Assembly (NCBI GenBank): GCA_944321705.1
Contig: CALUMG010000007.1
Location: 1-64,000, forward strand
Origin: an uncultured Muribaculaceae bacterium
GTDB lineage: Bacteria > Bacteroidota > Bacteroidia > Bacteroidales > Muribaculaceae
Direction: 5' to 3'
Length of the DNA: 64,000 nucleotides
Each line of letters starts with the position of its first letter. The stretch's first letter is position 1. Shown here in pieces: positions 37,217 through 46,146 of the stretch. The notes under the pieces were generated by a model. The model ran no database searches. It was not told the origin of the DNA and was given only the letters and a program-made list of their open reading frames with translations. Position numbers and translations under genes: made by a program.

Positions 37217-38311
37217 ATGAATCGATGGCTCAAAGAAATTATCGATATTTTGCTCACACCAATGTCATGGATATATGGTGTGGTCATCGTAATGCGCAAT
37301 AAATTCTTTGACTGGGGATTCTTAAAGCAGCATAAATTTGACATTCCTGTATTAGTCGTAGGTAACATAAATGTAGGAGGAACAGGTAAAACTCCACATG
37401 TAGAATACATTGTAGAACATTTGTGCACCGAGAATCGAATAGCGGTATTAAGCAGAGGTTACAAACGTAAAACCAAAGGATTTGTACTTGCGACAAAGAA
37501 AACGACAACTGCCGACATTGGAGATGAACCATATCAGATATATCGGAAATTTGGCAACATGGTAACCGTTGCCGTATGTGAAGACCGATGTGCTGGTATT
37601 AACAAATTGCTTGAGATAAATCCAGATTTAGATTTGGTCATACTTGATGATGCATTCCAACATAGATATGTAAAACCTACCGTTTCGGTCGTACTGGTTG
37701 ATTATAATCATCCTGTCGATACCGACCATTTATTGCCTCGTGGACGTCTACGTGAACCGCATCATGGATTGCTAAGAGCAGACTATGTGATAGTGACAAA
37801 ATGTCCTACCGAAATTAAACCCGTAGATATCAGTATCACTAAAAAGCGCTTAGATTTATTCCCGTCTCAAAAGCTTTACTTCTCGACACTGAAGTATTTC
37901 AATTTAATTCCGATATTTCCAGAAACTGTCGACATCTTGCCATCATTAAAAAATTTCACCCATGATGATTCTATTCTCATAGTTACAGGAATTGCAAATC
38001 ATGTCCCTTTTGTGAAATTTTTAAAGGCATTCAAGACCAACATCAAAGTCATTCATTTTGAAGATCATCACGACTACGACCGCAAGGACTTTGAATTTAT
38101 AGAAAAATGGTTTAATCGATTAAATGGTAAAAACAAATATTTGATTGTGACTGAAAAAGATGCTGTAAAATTTAGTTGCAATCCTTATTATCCATTGTCA
38201 TTACAACCACATTCTTTCTATATGCCGATAAAAATAGGATTTATCGACATCCCTCACAATAATGATTTTATCGAATCACTAAAAAAATCAATTAATCCTG
38301 CAAAAAAATGA
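37217..38311 (+). CDS. lpxK: Tetraacyldisaccharide 4'-kinase
   Basis: Phosphorylates the 4' position of the lipid A precursor at the cytoplasmic face of the inner membrane. The 364 residues include the P-loop VGNINVGGTGKTPH (near residue 48), the DDAFQHRYVKP motif near 150, and the RLREPHHGLLRADYV motif near 175. It complements lptB in outer-membrane LPS biogenesis elsewhere in the window. Confidence 0.95.
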   Translation: MNRWLKEIIDILLTPMSWIYGVVIVMRNKFFDWGFLKQHKFDIPVLVVGNINVGGTGKTPHVEYIVEHLCTENRIAVLSRGYKRKTKGFVLATKKTTTADIGDEPYQIYRKFGNMVTVAVCEDRCAGINKLLEINPDLDLVILDDAFQHRYVKPTVSVVLVDYNHPVDTDHLLPRGRLREPHHGLLRADYVIVTKCPTEIKPVDISITKKRLDLFPSQKLYFSTLKYFNLIPIFPETVDILPSLKNFTHDDSILIVTGIANHVPFVKFLKAFKTNIKVIHFEDHHDYDRKDFEFIEKWFNRLNGKNKYLIVTEKDAVKFSCNPYYPLSLQPHSFYMPIKIGFIDIPHNNDFIESLKKSINPAKK

Positions 38312-38379
38312 ATTGACTTTATCAATTCTTATTGAACTTTTTTGTATCAACTACACGATAATATATAAACATTGTAATT

Positions 38380-39198
38380 ATGTTAGAATTAATAAGACAA
38401 ACTGCTGATTATATTGCGTCGAAAGTGAGCAATATGCCTAAAACCGCAATCATTCTTGGAACCGGCTTAGGCGAACTTGTAAATCATATCAATATATCCA
38501 CAGTCCTACCCTATGAAGAAATTCCTAATTTTCCCATATCAACAGTGGAAGGACATAGCGGCAAACTTATATTCGGGGCTCTCGGCAACAAATTAATCAT
38601 GGCTATGCAAGGACGATTCCATTTCTATGAAGGATACTCCATGCAGCAAGTAACATTCCCTATCAGAGTGATGAAAGCCCTTGGCATTAAAACTTTATTT
38701 GTCTCTAATGCATCGGGTGGCATGAATCCTAATTTCAAGATCGGCGATTTAATGATTATTACCGATCATATAAACCTATTTCCGGAGCATCCTTTAAGAG
38801 GTAAAAATTACAATGAATTAGGTCCAAGATTTCCTGAAATGAGTGAGGCTTATTCACATAAGCTAATAAATGAAGCCAAACAAATAGCAAAAGAAAACAA
38901 TATAAGGGTTGTAGAAGGAGTATATGTAGGAACTCAAGGCCCAACGTTTGAAACCCCTGCCGAATATCGTTATTTCCACCGCATAGGGGGAGATGCAGTT
39001 GGAATGAGTACAGTCCCTGAAGTAATTGTAGCTCGTCATGGCGGCATAGAAGTTTTTGGTATATCGGTAATTACCGACCTTGGAATTGAAGGCATTGTCG
39101 AAAAAGTTTCACATGAAGAAGTACAGAAGGCGGCTGCCGAGGCTGAACCAAGAATGACTTTCATCATGAAAGAACTAATCAATAGATTTGAAGAATAA
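38380..39198 (+). CDS. punA: Purine nucleoside phosphorylase
   Basis: Cleaves purine (deoxy)nucleosides with phosphate in salvage. The 272-residue length and motifs match the trimeric PNP class: ILGTGLGELV, VEGHSGKL, MQGRFHFYEGYSM, SNASGGMNPNFKIGD, and the substrate-site TDHINLFPEHPL and MSTVPEVIVARHGG. It is third in the sppA-thiL operon, after a 68-bp gap in which I saw no further signal. Confidence 0.94.
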   Translation: MLELIRQTADYIASKVSNMPKTAIILGTGLGELVNHINISTVLPYEEIPNFPISTVEGHSGKLIFGALGNKLIMAMQGRFHFYEGYSMQQVTFPIRVMKALGIKTLFVSNASGGMNPNFKIGDLMIITDHINLFPEHPLRGKNYNELGPRFPEMSEAYSHKLINEAKQIAKENNIRVVEGVYVGTQGPTFETPAEYRYFHRIGGDAVGMSTVPEVIVARHGGIEVFGISVITDLGIEGIVEKVSHEEVQKAAAEAEPRMTFIMKELINRFEE

Positions 39199-39216
39199 TT
39201 GAGCTAAATCTTAAAA

Positions 39217-40251
39217 ATGAAAGAGACCGAAATAGCTGAATTAGGTGAATTTGGCCTAATAAAACATCTTGTCAGCAACTTCAAGTCACGCAACTCGTCT
39301 ACAATTAAAGCCGTTGGTGATGATGCCGCTGTAATTGATTATGGTCAGAAAATGACTTTGATTACTACCGACTTATTGCTCGAAGGCATTCATTTCGATT
39401 TAACCTATTGTCCTTTAAAACATTTAGGATACAAAGCGGCAGTAGTAAATTTCTCTGACATATATGCCATGAATGGTACTCCTAAACAAATTACAGTGTC
39501 ATTAGGCATATCAAAACGCTTTACGGTAGAACATATTGAAGAATTGTATGCTGGGATTCGTCTTGCATGTGAAATCTATGGTGTTGATCTCATTGGTGGA
39601 GACACATCGGCCTCTGTTACCGGGCTATTGATAAGCATTACATGCATCGGTGAAGGAGATAAAGATAAAATCGTCTATCGAAATGGAGCCAAAGATACCG
39701 ATTTAATATGCGTAAGTGGTGATTTAGGTGCCGCTTATATGGGTTTACAGTTACTTGAACGAGAAAAAGCTGTTTCAAAAAATGCAGGTAATAAGGAGTT
39801 CTCACCTGCATTCGAAGGCAAAGAATATATTTTGGAAAGACAACTGAAACCAGAAGCACGCAAAGATGTCATAGAAGAATTGACACAAATAGGAGTCAAG
39901 CCGACAGCGATGATTGATATAAGCGACGGTCTCTCCTCCGAATTGCTACATATTTGCACACAAAGTAACACAGGATGCATTATATACGAAGAGCGGATTC
40001 CCATTGATTATCAAACAGCTTGCATGGCTGAAGAATTCAATATGAATTTAGTAACAGCAGCACTCAATGGTGGAGAGGACTATGAATTATTATTCACTGT
40101 ACCTCTTACTGAGCATGAAAAAGTGGCTTCAATGAAAACAGCAAAAATCATAGGCCGAATAACTAAACCGGAATTAGGATGTTCGATGGAGACTCGTGAC
40201 GGAAATGAATTACAACTTAAAGCTCAAGGTTGGAATGCATTCGAACATTAA
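39217..40251 (+). CDS. thiL: Thiamine-monophosphate kinase
   Basis: Last step of thiamine diphosphate synthesis. The 344 residues carry the ThiL pattern: VGDDAAVIDYG near residue 30, TTDLLLEGIHFDL near 47, VNFSDIYAMNG near 77, GGDTSAS near 124, and DISDGLSSELLH near 235 with the NGGEDYELLFT motif near 285. It is the last gene before the operon terminator. Confidence 0.94.
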   Translation: MKETEIAELGEFGLIKHLVSNFKSRNSSTIKAVGDDAAVIDYGQKMTLITTDLLLEGIHFDLTYCPLKHLGYKAAVVNFSDIYAMNGTPKQITVSLGISKRFTVEHIEELYAGIRLACEIYGVDLIGGDTSASVTGLLISITCIGEGDKDKIVYRNGAKDTDLICVSGDLGAAYMGLQLLEREKAVSKNAGNKEFSPAFEGKEYILERQLKPEARKDVIEELTQIGVKPTAMIDISDGLSSELLHICTQSNTGCIIYEERIPIDYQTACMAEEFNMNLVTAALNGGEDYELLFTVPLTEHEKVASMKTAKIIGRITKPELGCSMETRDGNELQLKAQGWNAFEH

Positions 40252-40272
40252 TCGGTAATTTAATGATATTGG

Positions 40273-40313
40273 ATTCCCATTAAAAGAACACTGCTTTTGA
40301 TGGGAATTTTTTA
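40273..40313 (+). terminator. Terminator of the sppA-lpxK-punA-thiL operon
   Basis: Stem attcccat/atgggaat with a second inner pairing (aaaag/ctttt) and a T6 tail, 21 bp after thiL. Confidence 0.85.
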
Positions 40314-40370
40314 TTATCATTCCTAATACATCTCAAACTTTCCCCCCATCTCATATCTAGGGACAAAATC

Positions 40371-40376
40371 CATATA
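40371..40376 (+). repeat. Left target-site duplication CATATA
   Basis: Direct repeat of the right flank (42057-42062), directly outside the insertion-sequence end. Confidence 0.8.
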
Positions 40377-40392
40377 GGGATATTCAGTAAAT
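40377..40392 (+). repeat. Left terminal inverted repeat of the insertion sequence
   Basis: GGGATATTCAGTAAAT, mirrored at 42041-42056 with one mismatch. Confidence 0.85.
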
Positions 40393-40410
40393 GCCCCTAT
40401 ATAATACAAA

Positions 40411-40449
40411 GGCATATGAAGATGACAAAGTACAATCACTTCATATGCC
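40411..40449 (-). terminator. Hairpin downstream of the transposase
   Basis: Perfect 11-bp stem ggcatatgaag/cttcatatgcc inside the insertion sequence, followed on the minus strand by a weak T-rich stretch. It probably ends the transposase message. Confidence 0.5.
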
Positions 40450-40476
40450 ATTTTTATTGACATTTTTCATGTTTTC

Positions 40477-40554
40477 TCATATAATTCTATCAGTCAGGGC
40501 ATAAAGCTCCTGAAGAGGTCTGATGCCCTCTTCTGATTCTTTCAGTAAAATCAT
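40477..40554 (-). CDS. Possible 25-residue frame after the transposase
   Basis: An ATG 1 nt after the transposase stop opens MILLKESEEGIRPLQELY..., ending DRII and a TGA. The composition is amphipathic and the codons look like those of the transposase. It could be a true small protein, a translationally coupled peptide, or a relic of a longer ancestral transposase end. There is no independent support. Confidence 0.3.
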   Translation of the reverse strand: MILLKESEEGIRPLQELYALTDRII

Positions 40555-40555
40555 G

Positions 40556-41914
40556 TCATGCCGCTTTAGCTGCTCTGTTTCTGATCTTGTCAATCATCAG
40601 AACGGCATTTGCCGTATGTATTCCGAAGAAAATCCACAAGATTTCCGTCTTCCGGTTCCGTGCCTTTATCCTTGAGAGCGAGTAATGTTGCTTTTGAGTG
40701 CCGAAGCTTCCTTCAAGCCGGGTGGCCCTTTCTTTTGAGAGTTCACTTCTGAGAACCTTTCTCAAGGATTCATCCTTGGCCGCCCTTCCCTTGCGTACAA
40801 AGGATGTGGATATTCCATATTTTGTACAGAACTTTCTGTTGGCATTGTTGGCGTATATGGAATCGGCAGCCACGCATCTTACCCTCACATGCATGAGTTT
40901 CTGCTGCATGCGGATGCAGTCCTTCAGGCGTATGCCTTCGTTGAAGGCCTTGAACGAGACGTGTTCGATGAACGATATGCCGTCTATCTGTATGTTGTTG
41001 ACCTTCGCACCGAACTCGACGGACTTGGTTTCCTTGCCTCTTACAATGGGACGTACATAATGACGGTCGATGCTGACGATGCGGCCGCTGACCTTCCGCC
41101 CCGCAAACATCTCCTTTTCCTGTGCAAGAACCTTCCTGATGATGGAAAGACGCTTCCGGTAATCCCGGGTATGGCGGAGTGAGGTTCCGTACTCCCGATG
41201 AATCTCATCCCTCTGCATGAGGAGCTTTTCAAGAAGTCTGATCATGCGACGCTTGAGCATTCTTGTCCTCGATGCCTTCCTTTTCCTTTTTTTGCAGTAG
41301 GACAGGTAGGATGTTGCAACATCCGCGTATTTGTTGCGCGGACGCCTTATGCCCGGATCCCTGCAATGCCGGCAGATATGCCTGTAAAGCCATTCGAGGC
41401 TTTCCCAGAGGAGCTTCATGTCAGTAGGGAAACGCATGTGGCTCTCATAGCATGTGGCATCAGTCATGCACACATGAAGGTTGTCAAGATAAGGTTTCCA
41501 GCGTGAGGCCAGCACCTCCTGGAGGGAACCAATGTCCAGGCGGGATGCCATCTCGTTGCGGATGGCACTGACTATCTTGTAGTTGGTCATGGGACAGGAC
41601 TGGTCTATCATGATGCCGCAGAATATCTGGTAGTGCATGTTCCCGTTAAGGTGTTCAACCAGCTGTTTATCTGAGAATCCCGTGTACGCCTTCAGAACCA
41701 TGAGGGCGATTTTTGCAGAAGGACTGAAAATGTTCCTGCGCCCCGGACGTTGTTCAGACAGGCCTGCGGCTTTTGCCATATCCTCAAACGGGAACACCGA
41801 ATGAAGCCTGCCAAGCCCACTCTCTTTAAAACTCTTGCGATATTTTTCCAGAATATCAAATTCTGTGAAGCCCAGAGTAGGGTGAATTTCCGAAATATTT
41901 TGTATCTTAGCCAT
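40556..41914 (-). CDS. IS5/IS1182-like DDE transposase
   Basis: A 452-residue transposase. The N-terminal DUF772-type domain (about residues 45-120) contains FSPSAKIALMVLKAYTGFSD. The DDE-type acidic residues are consistent with TDATCYESH (near 150), CVAADSIYANNANRKF (near 355) and LEGSFGTQKQHYS (near 410, the Glu of a Y-R-E-K-like motif). A Lys/Arg-rich insertion lies at about 210-240. The frame is intact, so the element may still be mobile. G+C is higher than in the flanking genes. Confidence 0.9.
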   Translation of the reverse strand: MAKIQNISEIHPTLGFTEFDILEKYRKSFKESGLGRLHSVFPFEDMAKAAGLSEQRPGRRNIFSPSAKIALMVLKAYTGFSDKQLVEHLNGNMHYQIFCGIMIDQSCPMTNYKIVSAIRNEMASRLDIGSLQEVLASRWKPYLDNLHVCMTDATCYESHMRFPTDMKLLWESLEWLYRHICRHCRDPGIRRPRNKYADVATSYLSYCKKRKRKASRTRMLKRRMIRLLEKLLMQRDEIHREYGTSLRHTRDYRKRLSIIRKVLAQEKEMFAGRKVSGRIVSIDRHYVRPIVRGKETKSVEFGAKVNNIQIDGISFIEHVSFKAFNEGIRLKDCIRMQQKLMHVRVRCVAADSIYANNANRKFCTKYGISTSFVRKGRAAKDESLRKVLRSELSKERATRLEGSFGTQKQHYSLSRIKARNRKTEILWIFFGIHTANAVLMIDKIRNRAAKAA

Positions 41915-41923
41915 ATCTTAGTT

Positions 41924-41935
41924 GGGAAATTTCCC
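41924..41935. repeat. 12-bp palindrome before the transposase start
   Basis: GGGAAATTTCCC, 10 bp upstream of the transposase ATG. It could be a binding site for the transposase or a repressor. Confidence 0.4.
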
Positions 41936-42040
41936 CCGTTTTGGCTGTCAAACCTTATTTTCGGGGAAATACCTAAAGATACAAAAAAGCCAGCTAATTC
42001 ACAATACTTTGTATATGAATTAGTTGGCTAATTTTATGCT

Positions 42041-42056
42041 ATTTACTGAATGTCCC
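42041..42056 (-). repeat. Right terminal inverted repeat of the insertion sequence
   Basis: Reverse complement GGGACATTCAGTAAAT, one mismatch from the left end. Confidence 0.85.
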
Positions 42057-42062
42057 CATATA
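42057..42062 (+). repeat. Right target-site duplication CATATA
   Basis: Matches 40371-40376. Removing the element and one copy restores a continuous intergenic sequence. Confidence 0.8.
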
Positions 42063-42066
42063 ACAA

Positions 42067-42099
42067 AGAGCAGTACCGGCAATCAACCGGCACTGCTCT
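42067..42099 (-). terminator. Terminator of the serC-serA operon
   Basis: Stem agagcagt-a-ccgg / ccgg-c-actgctct with one mismatch and a 7-nt loop, followed on the minus strand by ctttgtta. It ends 5 bp from the insertion-sequence target duplication. Confidence 0.78.
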
Positions 42100-42121
42100 G
42101 CGCTTATTTCAGAAAAATATT

Positions 42122-43039
42122 TTACTTGTTTACCTGGAATTTATTCCAACCGTCTTTCAAATATGCAACAACTTGTTCAGCAGCCGCAATTCCGGCTTTT
42201 ATATTAGCTTCAGAAGTTTGTGCACCCATTTTTTTAGGAGTAAAGAACACTCTGTCGCCAAATTTCTCTTTCATCAAATCGGCATTGTCAGGTTTTACAT
42301 CGGCAATATATTTTATATCGGCTCTTTCTGTCAAAGCATCAACAAGACTCTCTTCGTCAATAACTTCTTTACGAGCAGTGTTGACTAAAATACCATTCTT
42401 TGGCAGCAAACCTACAATATCCTTGTTGACTGATTTTTTAGTTTCGTTGTTTGCCGGAATATGTAACGACACTACATCACATTTAGAATATAATTCGTTG
42501 ATACTTTCCGCTGAAACAACTCCGTCATTTGCCATTACTTCGCTTGGTACAAATGGATCGTAGGCCATAACATTCATGCCAAATCCTTTTGCAATTCTTG
42601 CAACATTTTTACCAACTTGGCCATAAGCATGAATACCTATTGTTTTTTCCTTGAGTTCTGTCCCAGATGTACCATTATAATAGTTGCGACATACCATAAC
42701 CAACATGCCAAAGACAAGTTCGGCTACAGCATTTGAGTTTTGACCAGGGGTATTCATCACACAAATCTTCCTTGCAGTTGCCTCAGCAAGATCGATATTG
42801 TCATATCCCGCACCTGCTCTGACAACAACTTTCAAATTGGGAGCACAATCAAATACTTCCTTGTCGATTTTGTCACTGCGTACAATCAAACCTTCAACAT
42901 CGGCCACAGCCTTTTTCAAGTCTTCCTTTGTTCCTTTTTCAAGAAGGACAAATTCATGACCTCCGGCTTCAATCACATCCTTGATGCCTTGTACAGCAAC
43001 AGGAGCAAATGGTTTCTCGGTTGCAATTAATACTTTCAT
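42122..43039 (-). CDS. serA: D-3-phosphoglycerate dehydrogenase, Lys-type
   Basis: First step of serine synthesis. The 305 residues are the short form without an ACT regulatory domain, so serine feedback inhibition is not expected. The Rossmann motif is GIHAYGQVG. The catalytic Arg sits in NTARKEVIDEESL. In the usual TPHIGAST motif, the catalytic His is replaced by Lys269 (FTPKKMGAQTSEAN). This Lys form has been described for Entamoeba and Bacteroides enzymes (type IIIK). It follows serC by 24 bp. Confidence 0.93.
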   Translation of the reverse strand: MKVLIATEKPFAPVAVQGIKDVIEAGGHEFVLLEKGTKEDLKKAVADVEGLIVRSDKIDKEVFDCAPNLKVVVRAGAGYDNIDLAEATARKICVMNTPGQNSNAVAELVFGMLVMVCRNYYNGTSGTELKEKTIGIHAYGQVGKNVARIAKGFGMNVMAYDPFVPSEVMANDGVVSAESINELYSKCDVVSLHIPANNETKKSVNKDIVGLLPKNGILVNTARKEVIDEESLVDALTERADIKYIADVKPDNADLMKEKFGDRVFFTPKKMGAQTSEANIKAGIAAAEQVVAYLKDGWNKFQVNK

Positions 43040-43063
43040 GATTGTATACTTTTTTTAATTTAA

Positions 43064-44131
43064 TCAGTGATTTTTTTCAAATTCCTTCATTGCATCAATA
43101 AGGACTTGCACGCCCTCCATCGACATGGCATTATAGAGCGAAGCCCTGAATCCGCCAACGCTTCTATGTCCCTTGATTCCGACAATTCCTTTTGTTGATG
43201 CAAAATCATTGAATTCTTTTTCAAGTTCAGCATATTCAGGTTTCATTACAAAACATACGTTCATTATAGAACGATCTTCAGCTTTAGCTGTACCTACGAA
43301 TATTCTGCTACTGTCGATTGCATCATAAAGGGCAGCTGCTTTTGCTTTGTCAAGTTCTTCAAGTTTCTTTACGCCTCCCATTTCTTTGTACCACTTCAAT
43401 GTCTGTAAAGCAGAATAGATAGGCAATACCGGAGGAGTGTTAAACATAGAACCTTTTGACACATGGGTCTTGTAGTCAAGCATCGTAGGTATAACACGAT
43501 TTACATGCCCTAAAGCACTTTCTTTCACAATAACAAGAGTAACGCCAGCAGGTGCAAGGTTCTTTTGTGCTCCTGCATAAATTATATCATATTTTGACAC
43601 ATCAACCGGGCGTGAGAATATGTCACTTGACATGTCGGCAACCATAGGAATCGGAGAATCTAACTCTTTTCTCAATTCTGTACCATAAATGGTATTATTG
43701 GTTGTAATATGGAAATAATCAGCATCGGTCGGAATGGTATAATCTTTAGGAATAAAAGTATAATTGGCTTCTTTTGAAGATGCAACAACCTCTACATCAC
43801 CAAACAACTTAGCCTCTTTTATTGCCTTGTTAGCCCATGTGCCCGTATCGAGATATGCGGCTTTCGTATTAAGCAAGTTGTATGGAACCATACAGAATTG
43901 CAAACTGGCACCACCTCCCAAGAATAATACATGATAACCTTCTGGCACATCCAATAATTCCTTTACCATGGCCATAGCCTCTTCTATAACAGCAGAAAAT
44001 TCCTTGCTGCGGTGTGAAATTTCCAAAATGGACAGCCCGGTTCCTGCAAAATTCTTTATCGCCTCGGCTGTGTTATTTATCGTATATTCACTAAGTATCG
44101 ATGGCCCTGCATAAAAATTATATTTCTTCAT
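43064..44131 (-). CDS. serC: Phosphoserine aminotransferase
   Basis: Second step of serine synthesis, also used in pyridoxal phosphate synthesis in some bacteria. The 355 residues start [17 protein letters not shown]. The PLP Lys lies in [14 protein letters not shown] (near 194), with [16 protein letters not shown] just before it. The [18 protein letters not shown] motif near residue 72 binds the cofactor phosphate. Order serC-serA with a short gap indicates an operon. Confidence 0.96.
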   Translation of the reverse strand: MKKYNFYAGPSILSEYTINNTAEAIKNFAGTGLSILEISHRSKEFSAVIEEAMAMVKELLDVPEGYHVLFLGGGASLQFCMVPYNLLNTKAAYLDTGTWANKAIKEAKLFGDVEVVASSKEANYTFIPKDYTIPTDADYFHITTNNTIYGTELRKELDSPIPMVADMSSDIFSRPVDVSKYDIIYAGAQKNLAPAGVTLVIVKESALGHVNRVIPTMLDYKTHVSKGSMFNTPPVLPIYSALQTLKWYKEMGGVKKLEELDKAKAAALYDAIDSSRIFVGTAKAEDRSIMNVCFVMKPEYAELEKEFNDFASTKGIVGIKGHRSVGGFRASLYNAMSMEGVQVLIDAMKEFEKNH

Positions 44132-44160
44132 AATGACATAATTATTTATTATCTAATATG

Positions 44161-44168
44161 CAAATTTA
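44161..44168 (-). promoter_or_regulatory. Possible -7 box of serC
   Basis: TAAATTTG on the minus strand, about 30 bp before the serC ATG. No -33 element at normal spacing. Confidence 0.4.
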
Positions 44169-44225
44169 ATATTTTCAAATTGTATTATCAACTAAGTCGA
44201 CTAAAATAAATCTTATAAAAATACA

Positions 44226-44279
44226 CGCAACAGTATAGTATCAAGTTTCCATATTAGACATGATATTTATACTGTTGCG
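44226..44279 (-). terminator. Long-looped terminator of the MFS gene
   Basis: Perfect 12-bp stem cgcaacagtata/tatactgttgcg with a 30-nt loop, then a T-rich tail on the minus strand. Confidence 0.65.
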
Positions 44280-44313
44280 ATATATGTCAAAATATATTCT
44301 ATCAATCTGCTCC

Positions 44314-45660
44314 TTAATGCCTGTTGGATATGTCGAGGCCATATCCTTTTTTCTTATCAACGACCTTCAACATAAGTGCCACAATCAATGACAACGCGGC
44401 TATTCCGGTAAATATGCACATCGGCAATGTATAATCATATTCCGTGCCGTCTATGCCTGGGATTTGGCAATAATTATCAAGAACTGCTCCAATCAACACG
44501 GGAACGCCCCACAATCCAATGTTTTGTATAAAGAATATCAAAGCATAAGCTGTACCAAGTTGATGTTGTGGAAAAATCTTGGCAACTGATGGCCACATGG
44601 CTGATGGTACAAGAGAAAATGCCACACCTAATATAATCATCAGTATGATGGCGACAACACCTGTCTCGATAAATGGCAGCGCATATACGAAATGAACGAC
44701 AATGAGCATCATGGCTCCTATTATCATTATAGTAGCCGCCTTACCAGTCTTATCTACCAATCCGCCAAAAAATGGAGTAAGAATCAACGCGCCAAGCGCA
44801 GGAAGCCCGGCTATCGTTCCGGCAAGATCACTATCTATGTCATACTTGGTGGTCATAAGTTCTGTTGCAAATTTCTGGAATGGGAAAACGCATGAATAAA
44901 ACAATACGCATAACAATGCAATGAGCCAGAATCCCTGATTTGTCAAAATACTTTTGACATCCTTAAAAGAGAACTTTTCTTCATCTGTCAGCTCCTCATT
45001 GTACTTGACTTGTGCATCAAGTTTCTTGTCAAGTACAGAGAAAATAAAGAATGCCACCAAGCCAACGCACAAAACGACCAAACCAATGAATAAAGGCATT
45101 GTCAACCCAAAGTTTTTTGCAACAGGAATGGCAATTGAATATGCAGCCTGGGAACCAAGTCGAGCCAAAGCTACTTGAACACCCATTGCTGTAGCCACCT
45201 CTTTATCTTTAAACCACTTTGCGATGATTTTTGTAACCGTAATACCAGCTACTTCTGCCCCAACGCCAAATATGGAATATCCTGCTGATGCCACCATGAC
45301 GCTGCTCTTGTATCCCAAAATAGTTCCGGTAGAGTCTGCCATGTAAGTAATGGCATAATATTCCAAGGCAGTACCTCCCACCATCAAAATTGTTGCCAAT
45401 TTACCAGTAAAGCGGCTTCCAAATTTATCCAATATCAATCCGCCCCATATCAGCATCAATAAAAAAACATTTAGAAAGCTGTAGGCTCCTGTAAAAATGC
45501 CAAATTCAGCACTATCCCAATGAAGTGCGTCTTCCAGCAATTCCTTTAATGGAGCCATCACATCATTCACATAATAAGCCGCCATCATGGTAAGCGCGAT
45601 AATAACTAATGCGCCCCATCTTATGGCAACAGAATCATTTAATTTTTTCACTTTAAGCAT
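44314..45660 (-). CDS. Major facilitator superfamily transporter
   Basis: A 448-residue inner-membrane protein with about 12 hydrophobic segments in two halves. The cytoplasmic loop 2-3 motif GGLILDKFGSRFTGK (near residue 72) and the second-half counterpart GGLVDKTGKAATI (near 295) are MFS motif-A type. A charged central loop (KYNEELTDEEKFSFKD) lies between the halves. The substrate cannot be predicted. It is a single gene with its own promoter and terminator. Confidence 0.88.
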   Translation of the reverse strand: MLKVKKLNDSVAIRWGALVIIALTMMAAYYVNDVMAPLKELLEDALHWDSAEFGIFTGAYSFLNVFLLMLIWGGLILDKFGSRFTGKLATILMVGGTALEYYAITYMADSTGTILGYKSSVMVASAGYSIFGVGAEVAGITVTKIIAKWFKDKEVATAMGVQVALARLGSQAAYSIAIPVAKNFGLTMPLFIGLVVLCVGLVAFFIFSVLDKKLDAQVKYNEELTDEEKFSFKDVKSILTNQGFWLIALLCVLFYSCVFPFQKFATELMTTKYDIDSDLAGTIAGLPALGALILTPFFGGLVDKTGKAATIMIIGAMMLIVVHFVYALPFIETGVVAIILMIILGVAFSLVPSAMWPSVAKIFPQHQLGTAYALIFFIQNIGLWGVPVLIGAVLDNYCQIPGIDGTEYDYTLPMCIFTGIAALSLIVALMLKVVDKKKGYGLDISNRH

Positions 45661-45681
45661 AACCTTACATTATTTCTGGCA

Positions 45682-45713
45682 CAAAGATACTAAATCCTAC
45701 CAAAACATGACAA
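45682..45713 (-). promoter_or_regulatory. Promoter of the MFS gene
   Basis: Minus strand: TTG (45713-45711), 21 bp, TATCTTTG (45689-45682). Confidence 0.5.
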
Positions 45714-45750
45714 TAGTTTTGCAATTTCACAATTTAAACGACAAAAAACA

Positions 45751-45786
45751 TGTCGGCAACATGATTTATATACAATGTTACCGACA
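45751..45786 (-). terminator. Terminator after trxA
   Basis: 12-bp stem tgtcggcaacat/atgttaccgaca (one mismatch) with a T run on the minus strand, about 25 bp after the trxA stop. Confidence 0.82.
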
Positions 45787-45810
45787 CAAAAAAGCAAATG
45801 ATTGTTGAAT

Positions 45811-46125
45811 TTACAATAATGATTTTATTTTAGCATCCAATTCATTTTTTGGCAGAGAGCCGACACTGCGTTCTTTAAGCTCACCATCTTTAAAAAACAA
45901 TAATGTTGGAATATTTCGGATACCGAACTCAACTGCCAATTCGTCTCCATCCTCCACGTTGTATTTCCCTATGAGCACCTGACCTTCATATTGTTCTGCA
46001 AGTTCGTCAACAATCGGAGCCATGCGCATACACGGTCCACACCAAGTTGCCCAGAAATCAATCACTACCGGTCCTCCTTCTGCAATTTTTGCCTTAGCAT
46101 TCTCGTCAGTAAAAACAAAAGCCAT
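45811..46125 (-). CDS. trxA: Thioredoxin
   Basis: A 104-residue disulfide reductant with the classic ATWCGPCMRMAP active site (near residue 30) and cis-Pro in IRNIPTLLFF. Standard length. It follows dnaE by 21 bp and probably shares its transcript. Confidence 0.95.
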   Translation of the reverse strand: MAFVFTDENAKAKIAEGGPVVIDFWATWCGPCMRMAPIVDELAEQYEGQVLIGKYNVEDGDELAVEFGIRNIPTLLFFKDGELKERSVGSLPKNELDAKIKSLL

Positions 46126-46146
46126 AATTTGATACTTTTTTTGATA

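Larger units (their letters stand above)
40377..42056 (-). mobile_element. Intact insertion sequence, IS5/IS1182-like
   Basis: 1,680 bp bounded by 16-bp terminal inverted repeats (GGGATATTCAGTAAAT at the left, GGGACATTCAGTAAAT at the right, one mismatch) and flanked by perfect 6-bp CATATA duplications. It carries one full-length transposase and subterminal hairpins at both ends (40411-40449, 11-bp perfect stem; 41989-42028, 12 bp with one G-T). It is visibly more G+C-rich than its surroundings. It landed between the thiL and serA terminators, disrupting no gene. The family is assigned by transposase type only. Confidence 0.88.
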
